Assembly (NCBI RefSeq): GCF_050563535.1
Contig: NZ_JBNXUO010000004.1
Span: 154,007-218,006, forward strand
DNA: 64,000 bases
Reading direction: 5' to 3'
Origin: Falsiroseomonas sp050563535
Lineage (GTDB): Bacteria > Pseudomonadota > Alphaproteobacteria > Acetobacterales > Acetobacteraceae
The first letter of the stretch is position 1; every line of letters begins with the position of its first letter. Made by a program: the position numbers and the translations under genes. Under the pieces are notes generated by a model, which worked only from the letters and a program-made list of their open reading frames with translations, was not told the origin of the DNA and did no database searches. Below, one piece after another: positions 9,333-17,506 of this stretch.

Positions 9333-10248
9333 CGCCGTGCCGGCGCGACAGCCATTCCCGCAGCGCCAGCTTCCAGGCACCGCCGATGATGCGCCATTCC
9401 CGCAGCGCCGCGCGGAACTCGTCGCCCCAGTGCCAGGGCTTCACGGGATGCCACAGCGTATCCCGCCGCCGGCCGGGGCGGTACATGTGCGGCTTGGCGA
9501 AGAAGGTGCCCGGCGCCAGGTAGAACTGCAGCGCCGTGCTCGGGCTCGCGGTGTAGAAGCGCCGCCGGTTGCCCTCGGCCACGAAGGGCCCGTCCCCCCC
9601 GATATCCTCGAGCTTCATGCCCCGTGCGCGGGCCAGGCTGCTCCAGCTCGCCTCCACATGGCCGCCATAGCCGTCGCGATAGGCGGCATCCATCGCCGCG
9701 ACCAGGCGAGCGCTGACGCGCCAGAGCGGCAGGAAGGCGGCGGTGGCGAAGGCCTGCGCCGCATCCCCATGCGCCCCGCCCTGCAGGGACGGCCAGCACA
9801 CCCAGGCCGGGTCGTCGGCGCGTTCGCGGATGCAGGTGGTCAGCAGGTCTGCATCGCTGCCCTCGAAGGCGGCGAAGAAGCGGCCCCAGTCGCCGGTGAA
9901 GGCGACGTCGTATTCCATCACCCAGTAGCGGTCGAAGCCCGGATGGGCGAGCATCCCGTGCAGGGCGATCAGGTCGCAATGCCCGCCGCCCCACATCTCC
10001 CACGGGCGGCCGGTCCAGTCGGCATCCGCGGTCTTGCGGGGATAGGGCATTGCGCGCAGCTCATCCGTGCGGACCAGGTGGTGCGGCACGCGGGACAGCC
10101 GCGCGGGCGCCGGCCTGCCGGGCGGCAGGTGGACCAGCACCCGGCATTCGAAATGCGGCGGCGCCTGGCGCGCCAGGCGGCGGAAGGCGCGCTCCAGCGC
10201 ACGGTCGAGGTAGTGGGTCTGGAACAGCAGCAGCGTCCGCGCGGGCAT
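9316..10248 (-). CDS. Glycosyltransferase-like protein (DUF3405-like), paralog B
   Basis: This 310-residue protein is a paralog of the product of 4901-5926: both begin LLLFQTH/ALLFQTH, share ERAFRRLA, PPHF, VLIH/VLVHLPPG, VPHHxVRT, RYWxxEYDV (EYD at 112-114 here), GGDGPF/GGDGPY and LWHPVKP in the same order. It lacks the long disordered tail of paralog A. The start at 10248 is 13 bases after the flippase stop, so flippase and this gene are one transcript, supporting a job in assembling the exported glycan. The catalytic activity is inferred only from the acidic motif and context. Confidence 0.65.
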   Translation of the reverse strand: MPARTLLLFQTHYLDRALERAFRRLARQAPPHFECRVLVHLPPGRPAPARLSRVPHHLVRTDELRAMPYPRKTADADWTGRPWEMWGGGHCDLIALHGMLAHPGFDRYWVMEYDVAFTGDWGRFFAAFEGSDADLLTTCIRERADDPAWVCWPSLQGGAHGDAAQAFATAAFLPLWRVSARLVAAMDAAYRDGYGGHVEASWSSLARARGMKLEDIGGDGPFVAEGNRRRFYTASPSTALQFYLAPGTFFAKPHMYRPGRRRDTLWHPVKPWHWGDEFRAALREWRIIGGAWKLALREWLSRRHGGAAPG

Positions 10249-10261
10249 GGCCGCGACCTCC

Positions 10262-11737
10262 TCATTCCGCAGGCAAGGCACCGGATGCGGGTCGGCGCAG
10301 CAGCGCGGGCGGGATCCGCCCGCCCAGCATCGCCCACGCCACCGCGACATAGACCGCCCCCCCGACCGTAGCGGCAAGCAGCAGCTCGCCCATCGCGTTG
10401 ACGTGCACGGTCAGCTCCAGCGACACCACGGCCAGCCCCATCGCCCCCGTCGCCACCACCGCGGGCGCCAGGCGCTTCAGCAGCCAGGACAGCGGGCGGC
10501 GCACCTCCCGCAGGACCAGCCAGGTCAGGACCGGCGGCATGACCAGCGCCTGCGCCGCCCAGGAAGCCGCGACGCCGGCCGGCGTGGCCGGGCGCAGGAC
10601 CAGCAGCGCCACCAGCGGCACGACGAGCGCCGCGGTGTTGATCGCGACGTTCCACCTGGGCTTGCCGCGTGCGACGAACAGGCTGACGGTATCGCCATGG
10701 ACGAAGGTGAGCGTCGCCGCCAGGCCGACGATCTGCGCCGCCCGTCCCACCTCGTACCATTGCGGCCCGAGCAGCGCCTGCACCAGGTCCGGCGCCGTCA
10801 GCGCGATCCCGGCCGCCAGCGGCATCCCCAGCAGGGCCTGCAGCTGCGCCAGATCCCCGAAGGATTCGGCCAGCGCCTCGCGGTCGTGCTGCAGGGCGCA
10901 GAGCCGCGGCATGGCGATGCGCCCGGTCGCCTGCCACACCATCACCAGCGCCGCATCCAGCATGCGGAAGGCGAAGTGGCTGACCGCCAGCACCGCTTCC
11001 GTCACCATGACACCGAGCACGACGAGGAACAGGCGGTAGCGCCCGATCAGCACCGCCAGCGCCACCACCTGCGGCCCCGCGATGGGCCAGAGATCGGCGA
11101 TCGCCGCGCGGTCCAGCATCGGGCGCAGCGGCAGGCGGCCGAAGACCAGCAGCAGCAGGAAGGCGGACAGGGTCGCCACCGCCTGGCTCGCGACCATCGC
11201 CCAGGGGCCGAAGCCGTTCGCCGCCAGGCCGAGCCCGATGCCGAGCGCGAGCGGCTGGCCCAGCAGCACCCGGCAGGCCAGCAGCGCGAATCGCTGTTCG
11301 CGCAGCACCAGCCCCGACCCCGCGCCGGAGAAGGCGGAGATCGGCAGCAGCGGGGCCAGCGCCAGGCACAGCATCATCGCCTGCGGCGCTTCCGCCGCGC
11401 CGGCCAGCCAGGGCGCGAGCACCGCCAGCAGCACGCCGGCGACCCCGCCCACGAGGACCGCCCCGGTCAGCGCGCTCGCGCCATGGCGCCGGGTCAGCCG
11501 GGGATACTGGACGAGCGAGTCGGTGAACAGCGTCGCGCCCGCGACATCGAGCAGCGTGAAGGCGGCCACCGCCACCATGCCGATGCCCGTGGCCTCCGGC
11601 CCGATCACGCGGCCGATGACGAGCATCGACACCAGCGAGAACACGGCCATGGCTGCGGTCTCGGCAAGCACCCAGCTTGGCGAGCGGGAGGCGGGCAGGC
11701 GCAATGCTAAACATCCCTTGCAGCGGCTGGGCAACAT
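10262..11737 (-). CDS. Wzx-type oligosaccharide flippase (MOP superfamily)
   Basis: The roughly 491-residue product is almost wholly hydrophobic, with 12 to 14 predicted membrane segments, and has the look of polysaccharide-transport MOP/PST proteins that flip lipid-linked oligosaccharides across the inner membrane. Recognisable stretches include FSLVSMLVIGRVIGPEATG near the start and ALLGPQWYEVGRAAQI in the second half. ATG at 11737 is given as start, but TTG at 11704 is a good rival: it has AAGGGA nine bases upstream and would begin the protein at RLPASRSPSWVL. It is followed at once by glycosyltransferase-like paralog B. Substrate is presumably the glycan built by the neighbouring genes. 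Confidence 0.8.
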   Translation of the reverse strand: MLPSRCKGCLALRLPASRSPSWVLAETAAMAVFSLVSMLVIGRVIGPEATGIGMVAVAAFTLLDVAGATLFTDSLVQYPRLTRRHGASALTGAVLVGGVAGVLLAVLAPWLAGAAEAPQAMMLCLALAPLLPISAFSGAGSGLVLREQRFALLACRVLLGQPLALGIGLGLAANGFGPWAMVASQAVATLSAFLLLLVFGRLPLRPMLDRAAIADLWPIAGPQVVALAVLIGRYRLFLVVLGVMVTEAVLAVSHFAFRMLDAALVMVWQATGRIAMPRLCALQHDREALAESFGDLAQLQALLGMPLAAGIALTAPDLVQALLGPQWYEVGRAAQIVGLAATLTFVHGDTVSLFVARGKPRWNVAINTAALVVPLVALLVLRPATPAGVAASWAAQALVMPPVLTWLVLREVRRPLSWLLKRLAPAVVATGAMGLAVVSLELTVHVNAMGELLLAATVGGAVYVAVAWAMLGGRIPPALLRRPASGALPAE

Positions 11738-11853
11738 GACGCATCGGCGCCGGACGGCGACTGACAAGCGCGTGCACGGACAAGCGCATGTGGTTCGCAA
11801 CGGTTCCGCCGCCCATCTGGATTCCCGGCGCGGTCTTCGCCACCATCGGTGCC

Positions 11854-12633
11854 ATGCGCCATCCCACCCTGATCGCCGGCCACCGCGGCGGCCTTTTCCT
11901 CTGGCCCGAGAACAGCGCCCGCGGCTTCCGGGAAGCCGCGCGCCTGCCGATCGACCAGGCCGAATGCGACGTCCACCTCACCGCCGATGGCGGCCTGGTC
12001 GTGCACCATGACGCCACGCTCGACCGGACGACCGACGCCGCCGGCCCCGTCCGCGCCCGCCGGCTGGAGGAGTTGCGCGCGGTCCGCGTGCGCGGGACGG
12101 AGGGGGAGGCGCCGCCGACGCTGGCCGAGTATCTCGGCATCCTCGCGCCCACGCCGGTCGCGCCGAGGATCGAGATCAAGGCCGACGCGGATCGCCGGCC
12201 CTATCCCGGCATCGTGCCGGCGGTGATGGCGGCGCTGGATGCGGCGGGGCAGCGCCGGCGCGCCTGGATCATCGGCTTCCAGCGCGACACGATGGCCGAG
12301 GCCCTGGCTGCCGGCGGCCTGGCCGGGGTGTCCTGGCTGCTGGAGCTTTCCACCCTCGCCGATATCGGGGTGGAGGGGGCGATCGCGGTGGCGCGGGAAT
12401 GCGGCTTCCAGGAGATCGGCCTGCACGAGCGCGCGCTGGATGGCGGGATGCTTGCGCGGTTCCGCGCCGCGGGCCTCGGCGTCAATGTCTGGGGCGCGAA
12501 CCATGCGTCCGCGATCCGGCGGATGCTCGACCTCCGGGTGGACCTGCTGGCGACGGATGACCCCCCGTTGGCGATACGTCTGCGGGACGAGGCATCTGTG
12601 TCAGCATCGATGGAACGACCGGCCACGATGTAA
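11854..12633 (+). CDS. Glycerophosphodiester phosphodiesterase
   Basis: GDPD enzymes cleave glycerophosphodiesters to glycerol-3-phosphate and an alcohol. The 259-residue protein has the family landmarks: AGHRGG with ENSARGF (catalytic His and Glu), ECDVHLTADG (metal Glu/Asp), VVHHDATLDRTT (second His) and IEIK. The C-terminal NVWGANHA and LLATDDP match the closing strands of the barrel. There is no signal peptide, so this is a cytoplasmic, UgpQ-like enzyme. ATG at 11854 is used because the segment from the in-frame ATG at 11788 is hydrophobic and not typical. It is divergent from the flippase and may be unrelated to the glycan genes. Confidence 0.85.
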   Translation: MRHPTLIAGHRGGLFLWPENSARGFREAARLPIDQAECDVHLTADGGLVVHHDATLDRTTDAAGPVRARRLEELRAVRVRGTEGEAPPTLAEYLGILAPTPVAPRIEIKADADRRPYPGIVPAVMAALDAAGQRRRAWIIGFQRDTMAEALAAGGLAGVSWLLELSTLADIGVEGAIAVARECGFQEIGLHERALDGGMLARFRAAGLGVNVWGANHASAIRRMLDLRVDLLATDDPPLAIRLRDEASVSASMERPATM

Positions 12634-12637
12634 CGGG

Positions 12638-12667
12638 TTGCTGCCGGCCGCCGGGCGTGCCTAGACT
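12638..12667 (+). promoter_or_regulatory. Predicted sigma-70-type promoter of the liv-like operon
   Basis: TTGCTG (12638-12643) and TAGACT (12662-12667) are separated by 18 bases and lie 37 bases before the livG start. Both hexamers are good fits to alphaproteobacterial housekeeping promoters. Confidence 0.5.
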
Positions 12668-12703
12668 TCCCGCAACAGGGAAACGGTCAAGGGGAGCGTC
12701 CGG

Positions 12704-13513
12704 GTGGCGGAAGACTCGCCCATCCTCGCGGCGGACGGCGTCAGCCTGCGCTTCGGCGGGGTGCGGGCGCTGACGGAGGTGTCCTTCGCCGTCCGCCGCG
12801 GCGAGATCTTCTCGATCATCGGCCCGAACGGCGCGGGCAAGACCTCCATGGTCAACTGCGTCTCCGGCCGCTACCGCCCGACCGAGGGGCGCATCCTGTT
12901 CGACGGGCAGGACATCACGCGGCTCGGCCCCAACCGCCGGGCGGGGCTCGGCATCGGGCGCACCTTCCAGAACCTGGCGCTGTTCGGGCACATGAGCGTG
13001 CTCGACAACATCATGGTGGGCCGCCACCACCTGCTGAAGGCAGGCTTCCTGCGCGGCATGCTGTACTGGTTCGGCGGCGCCCAGCGCGAGGAGCTGGAGC
13101 ACCGGCGCGAGGTCGAGGAGATCATCGACTTCCTGGAGATCCAGCATGTCCGCAAGGCGCAGGCCGGCACGCTGCCCTACGGGCTGCGCAAGCGGGTGGA
13201 ACTGGCCCGCGCCGTCGCGCTGAAGCCGCGGCTGATCCTGCTGGACGAGCCGATGGCGGGCATGAACCTCGAGGAGAAGGAGGACATGGCCCGCTACATC
13301 CTGGACCTCAACCAGGAATGGGGCATGACGGTGCTGATGATCGAGCACGACATGGGCGTGGTGATGGACATCAGCCACCGCGTCATGGTGCTGGATTTCG
13401 GGCGGAAGATCGCCGAGGGCCTGCCGGAGGAGGTGATGGCCCACCCGCAGGTCCGCAGCGCCTATCTGGGCGAGGCGGACGAGGCGCTGAACCCCGCGGA
13501 GATCGACGCGTGA
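12704..13513 (+). CDS. livG: Branched-chain-type ABC transporter ATP-binding protein LivG
   Basis: This 269-residue subunit powers import by a hydrophobic amino acid (HAAT) ABC transporter. Walker A is GPNGAGKTS (40-48), the signature is LPYGLRKRVELARA, and Walker B is LILLDEP followed by the MAGMN segment typical of LivG. The C-terminal VRSAYLGE is the BCA_ABC_TP_C motif. The GTG start at 12704 has GGGGAG eight bases upstream. It is the first gene of a nine-gene plus-strand run and its stop overlaps the start of the next gene. In this operon the transported compound is more likely an organic acid than an amino acid, judging by the CoA ligases. Confidence 0.9.
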   Translation: MAEDSPILAADGVSLRFGGVRALTEVSFAVRRGEIFSIIGPNGAGKTSMVNCVSGRYRPTEGRILFDGQDITRLGPNRRAGLGIGRTFQNLALFGHMSVLDNIMVGRHHLLKAGFLRGMLYWFGGAQREELEHRREVEEIIDFLEIQHVRKAQAGTLPYGLRKRVELARAVALKPRLILLDEPMAGMNLEEKEDMARYILDLNQEWGMTVLMIEHDMGVVMDISHRVMVLDFGRKIAEGLPEEVMAHPQVRSAYLGEADEALNPAEIDA

Positions 13514-15444
13514 CGCCCGGCGCGGACGCCCTGCCGCAGGACACGCTGCCGCGCATCCTGGCGCGCAACGCCGCCCGGCACGGGGCGGAGATCGCGCTGC
13601 GCGAGAAGCAGTTCGGCATCTGGCGCAGCTTCACCTGGGCCGAGTACCATGCGCGCACCCGGCTTTTCGCGCTCGGCCTCCGCCGGCTCGGCCTGCGGCG
13701 GGGCGAGGTGGTGGCGCTTATCGGCGACAACCGCCCCGACTGGGTGATGGGCGAGATCGCGGCCCATGCGCTGGGCTGCCGCAGCATCGGCATCTACCGC
13801 GACGCGCTCGACGACGAGGTCGCCTACCTCCTCGCCCATGCCGGCGCCACCGTCGCCTTCGCCGAGGACGAGGAGCAGGTGGACAAGCTGCTCTCCGTCT
13901 CGGATCGGCTGCCGGGGCTGCGCCACATCGTCTTCAGCGACCCGCGCGGGATGCGCAAGCTCGATGACCCGCGGCTGATCGACGCGGAGGTGCTGTGCAA
14001 GCTCGGCGCGGGCGAGGATCCGGCGGAATACGACGCGCTGCTGGCGGCGATGGACCCGGACGAGGTCGCGATCCTCTGCACCACCTCCGGCACCACGGCG
14101 CGGCCGAAGCTCGCGATGCTGACCTCGGCGGCGCTGGTGCGGCACTGCCGGACCTACCTGAAGGCCGACCCCAAGGGGCCGCGGGACGAATACGTCTCCG
14201 TCCTGCCGCTGCCCTGGATCATGGAGCAGATCTACGTCCTCGGCTGGGGCCTGATCGCCCGCATGAAGGTCAACTTCGTGGAGGAGCCGGAGACGATGAT
14301 GGCCGACTTCCGCGAGATCGGCCCAACCTTCGTGCTGTTCGCCCCGCGCGTGTGGGAGGCGCTGGCGGCGGAGGTGCGCGCGCGGGTGATGGATGCCTCG
14401 CCCCTCAAGCGGCGGATGTTCGACCTCGGCATGCGGCTCGGCATGGAGGCGGTGGCGAAGGGGCGGCGGTCGGCTGCGGCGGACCTGCTGCTGTTCCGCG
14501 CGCTGCGCGACCGGCTGGGCTTCACCAACCTCACCTCCGCCGCCACCGGCGGCGCCGCGCTGGGGCCGGAGACGTTCCGCTTCTTCCAGGCCATGGGCGT
14601 GCCGCTGCGCCAGCTCTACGGCCAGACGGAGCTGCTGGGCGCCTACACCGTCCACACCGCGACGGAGGTGGACTTCGACACCGTCGGCGTGCCCTTCGAC
14701 GACAGCGTGGAGATCCGCATCGACCGGCCCGACGCCAACGGCGTGGGCGAGATCGTGACGCGGCACCCTAACATGTTCTCCGGTTATCTCGGCGTGGCGG
14801 AGAACCCGGACCTGCGGGACGGCTGGCTGCACACCGGCGATGCCGGCTACTTCGGCAAGGCGGGCCACCTGGTGGTGATCGACCGGGTGAAGGACATCGC
14901 GGAGACCTCGGGCGGGGACCGCTTCAGCCCGCAATACATCGAGAACAAGCTGAAGTTCTCGCCCTTCGTGGCGGAAGCCGTGGTGCTGGGCGCCGGCCGC
15001 CCGCACCTGGCGGCGATGATCTGCATCCGCTTCCCCATCGTCAGCAAATGGGCCGAGCGCAACCGCATCGCCTTCACCACCTACACCGACCTGTCGGCCC
15101 GCCCCCAGGTGCTCGACCTGCTGCGGGACGAGGTGGCGAAGGTCAATGCCACGCTGCCGCCCGCGCAGCGGCTGCGCGAATTCGTCCTGCTCTACAAGGA
15201 ACTCGACGCCGACGACGAGGAGCTGACGCGCACCCGCAAGGTGCGCCGCGGCGTCATCGCGCAGAAATACGGCGACATCATCGAGGCGATCTACCGCGGC
15301 GACGACGCCATCCCGGTGGACACCACCATCGCCTTCCAGGACGGCACGAAGCAGCGCATCCGCACCGTGCTGAAGGTAGTGCGGACGCAGGCGGACGGAT
15401 CGCCCCGGGCGGGCCCCGCGCAACCCGCGCTGGCGGCGGAATAG
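13510..15444 (+). CDS. Long-chain-type acyl-CoA synthetase (AMP-binding)
   Basis: The 644-residue enzyme should activate a carboxylic acid to its CoA thioester with ATP. The AMP-binding P-loop is CTTSGTTARPK (190-200), followed by YGQTELLGAY, WLHTGDAGYF and the hinge DRVKDIAETSGG. The length and the C-terminal layout match the large FadD/ACSL-like branch rather than acetyl-CoA synthetase. The GTG start overlaps the livG stop by four bases (GTGA), so the two are translationally coupled. Finding this gene between livG and livH is a recurring order in alphaproteobacteria and suggests that the imported substrate is activated at once. Confidence 0.88.
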   Translation: MTPGADALPQDTLPRILARNAARHGAEIALREKQFGIWRSFTWAEYHARTRLFALGLRRLGLRRGEVVALIGDNRPDWVMGEIAAHALGCRSIGIYRDALDDEVAYLLAHAGATVAFAEDEEQVDKLLSVSDRLPGLRHIVFSDPRGMRKLDDPRLIDAEVLCKLGAGEDPAEYDALLAAMDPDEVAILCTTSGTTARPKLAMLTSAALVRHCRTYLKADPKGPRDEYVSVLPLPWIMEQIYVLGWGLIARMKVNFVEEPETMMADFREIGPTFVLFAPRVWEALAAEVRARVMDASPLKRRMFDLGMRLGMEAVAKGRRSAAADLLLFRALRDRLGFTNLTSAATGGAALGPETFRFFQAMGVPLRQLYGQTELLGAYTVHTATEVDFDTVGVPFDDSVEIRIDRPDANGVGEIVTRHPNMFSGYLGVAENPDLRDGWLHTGDAGYFGKAGHLVVIDRVKDIAETSGGDRFSPQYIENKLKFSPFVAEAVVLGAGRPHLAAMICIRFPIVSKWAERNRIAFTTYTDLSARPQVLDLLRDEVAKVNATLPPAQRLREFVLLYKELDADDEELTRTRKVRRGVIAQKYGDIIEAIYRGDDAIPVDTTIAFQDGTKQRIRTVLKVVRTQADGSPRAGPAQPALAAE

Positions 15445-15457
15445 GGAAGGGGGCGGC

Positions 15458-16351
15458 ATGGACCTCACGCTGCTGCTGCAGCTGACGCTGAACGGGCTGA
15501 TCGTCGGCGCGCTCTACGGCGTCGTCGCGATGAGCTTCGTGCTGATCTACAAGGCGTCGCAGGTGGTGAACTTCGCGCAGGGCGAGTTCCTGCTGGTGGG
15601 CGCCTGGGTCTGCTGGTGGTTCCTGACCGAATGGCAGCTGCCCTTCGTCTTCGGCTTCCTGTTCACGCTGGCCTTCATGACGCTGTTCGGGCTGGTCCTT
15701 CAGGTTGTCGTGCTGCGGCCGCTGATCGGGGAGCCGGTGATCAGCGTCATCATGGCGACCATCGGGCTCGGCATCTTCTTCCAGGCGCTGATGAAGTGGA
15801 TCTTCGGCGTCTTCGCCAAGCCCTTCCCGCCCATCTTCGCGACCGAGCGGGTGAGCCTGATGGGGCTGGAGGTGCAGACGGTGTACCTCCTCGCGCTCGG
15901 CATCTCGCTCGTCATCATGCTGGGCTTCGCCTGGTTCTTCACCGCCTCCAAGCACGGGCTGGCGATGCGGGCCACCGCCTTCGACCAGCAGGTGGCGCAG
16001 TCGCTCGGCGTGTCCGTGCCGAAGGTCTTCGCGATGTCCTGGGCGATCTCGGCCGTCGTCTCGGCCGTGGCGGGGGTGGTGGTGGGGGTGGTGAACGGCG
16101 TCTCCTCGGCGCTGTCCTTCTACGGCATCAAGGTGTTCCCGGCGGTGATCCTGGGCGGGCTCGATAGCGTGCTCGGCGCCGTGCTGGGCGGGCTGATCGT
16201 GGGCGTGCTGGAGAACTGGGCCCACTACCTCGACAGCCAGTGGCTGAACTGGGGCAACATGTTCCAGATCGCGCCCTTCTACGCGCTGGTGCTGATCCTG
16301 CTGATCAAGCCCTACGGCCTGTTCGGCACCAAGAATATCGAGCGCGTCTGA
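15458..16351 (+). CDS. livH: Branched-chain-type ABC transporter permease LivH
   Basis: LivH is one of two inner-membrane channel subunits of the HAAT transporter. The 297-residue product begins with LLLQLTLNGLIVGALYGVVA, has QVVNFAQGEF as the conserved early motif, and MRATAFDQQVAQSLGV as the coupling-loop region that contacts the ATPases. It has about eight hydrophobic segments. AGGGGGCGGC precedes ATG at 15458. It lies 13 bases after the ligase gene. Its stop is followed by an imperfect 29-base tandem repeat before livM. Confidence 0.9.
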   Translation: MDLTLLLQLTLNGLIVGALYGVVAMSFVLIYKASQVVNFAQGEFLLVGAWVCWWFLTEWQLPFVFGFLFTLAFMTLFGLVLQVVVLRPLIGEPVISVIMATIGLGIFFQALMKWIFGVFAKPFPPIFATERVSLMGLEVQTVYLLALGISLVIMLGFAWFFTASKHGLAMRATAFDQQVAQSLGVSVPKVFAMSWAISAVVSAVAGVVVGVVNGVSSALSFYGIKVFPAVILGGLDSVLGAVLGGLIVGVLENWAHYLDSQWLNWGNMFQIAPFYALVLILLIKPYGLFGTKNIERV

Positions 16352-16408
16352 TGGACGCGACGAACACCGGGCGCCTCCGATGAACGCGATGAAAACCGGG
16401 TGCGCCTG
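16351..16408 (+). repeat. Imperfect 29-base tandem duplication between livH and livM
   Basis: Units 16351-16379 and 16380-16408 each begin with ATG and share the core ACCGGG; the third ATG, at 16409, is the livM start. The first unit begins inside the livH stop codon. Differences are mainly in the last eight bases. The array places ATG triplets at regular 29-base steps in the leader of livM. Confidence 0.7.
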
Positions 16409-17482
16409 ATGGCGACGGGCAGCTTCACCCCCGCGGGCGACTACCGCACGAGCTACCGTGCGGACGCCACCATCTTCCCCACGCGCAACGCGCGGCTCGC
16501 GCTCTGGATCGGGGTCGCGCTGGCGGCCTGCGCGCCGCTGGTCTTCGGGCGGTGGGAATTGTCGCTGCTGATCAACATCGGCATCATGGGCATCGCCGCG
16601 CTGGGGCTGAACATCCTGGTGGGCTTCACCGGGCAGATCAGCATCGGCCACGCCGCCTTCTTCGGCGTCGGCGCCTTCGCCTCCGCCTGGCTGCACGACC
16701 AGTTCCACATCCCGGTCTGGGCCTGCATCCCGCTGGCCGGCGCGATCACGGCGGTCGTCGGCCTGGTCTTCGGCGCCCCCGCGGCGCGGCTCAAGGGGCT
16801 CTACCTCGCCATCGCGACGCTCGCCGCGCAGTTCATCCTGGAGGACTTCTTCGCCCGCGCGCAGTGGTTCACCGGCGGCGTGGCGGGCCGCATCACCGAA
16901 CCGCTGTCCCTGTTCGGCTTCGCCTTCGACCGGGAGGAGAGCTTCTTCTACGTCGTGCTGTTCGCCGTGGTCGTGATGTTCGTGGGCGCGGCGAACCTCA
17001 TGCGGTCGCGCGACGGCCGCGCGCTTGTGGCGGTGCGGGACCACTATCTCAGCGCGGAGATGATGGGCATCAACCTCGCCTACTACCGCACGCTCAGCTT
17101 CGGCATCTCCAGCCTCTACGCCGGCGTCGCGGGCGCGCTCTATGCGCACTACCTGCTGTTCGTCAGCGTGGAGGCGTTCAACATCCTGTTCTCGATCCAG
17201 TTCCTCGGCATGGTCATCATCGGGGGGCTGGGCAGCGTCATGGGCAGCATGATGGGCGCGGCATTCATGGTGCTGCTGCCGGAAGTGGTGCAGGGCCTGG
17301 CCGATGCGCTGTCCGGCAGCGCCCTGGACCGGACGCTGAGGATCGGCGCCTCCATCTCCTATCTGCGGGAGATGGCGATCGGCGCCGCCATCATCCTGTT
17401 CCTCATCTTCGAGCCGGACGGGCTCGCGCATCGCTGGCGCCTGGTGAAGGCGTACTGGAAGCTCTACCCGTACTCGCACTGA
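16409..17482 (+). CDS. livM: Branched-chain-type ABC transporter permease LivM
   Basis: The second membrane subunit of the HAAT transporter, 357 residues with eight to ten hydrophobic segments. Family signatures are ALGLNILVGFTGQISIGHAAFFGVGA early on, of which the GQISIGHAAF core is invariant, and GRALVAVRDHYLSAEMMGIN as the coupling-loop region. Start ATG 16409 is preferred to GTG 16400 and sits at the end of the 29-base duplicated leader. A cytosolic N-terminal extension of about 30 residues precedes the first membrane helix. It precedes the binding protein gene by 24 bases. Confidence 0.9.
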   Translation: MATGSFTPAGDYRTSYRADATIFPTRNARLALWIGVALAACAPLVFGRWELSLLINIGIMGIAALGLNILVGFTGQISIGHAAFFGVGAFASAWLHDQFHIPVWACIPLAGAITAVVGLVFGAPAARLKGLYLAIATLAAQFILEDFFARAQWFTGGVAGRITEPLSLFGFAFDREESFFYVVLFAVVVMFVGAANLMRSRDGRALVAVRDHYLSAEMMGINLAYYRTLSFGISSLYAGVAGALYAHYLLFVSVEAFNILFSIQFLGMVIIGGLGSVMGSMMGAAFMVLLPEVVQGLADALSGSALDRTLRIGASISYLREMAIGAAIILFLIFEPDGLAHRWRLVKAYWKLYPYSH

Positions 17483-17506
17483 AAAGACCTGGGAGGAGAC
17501 ACGAAG

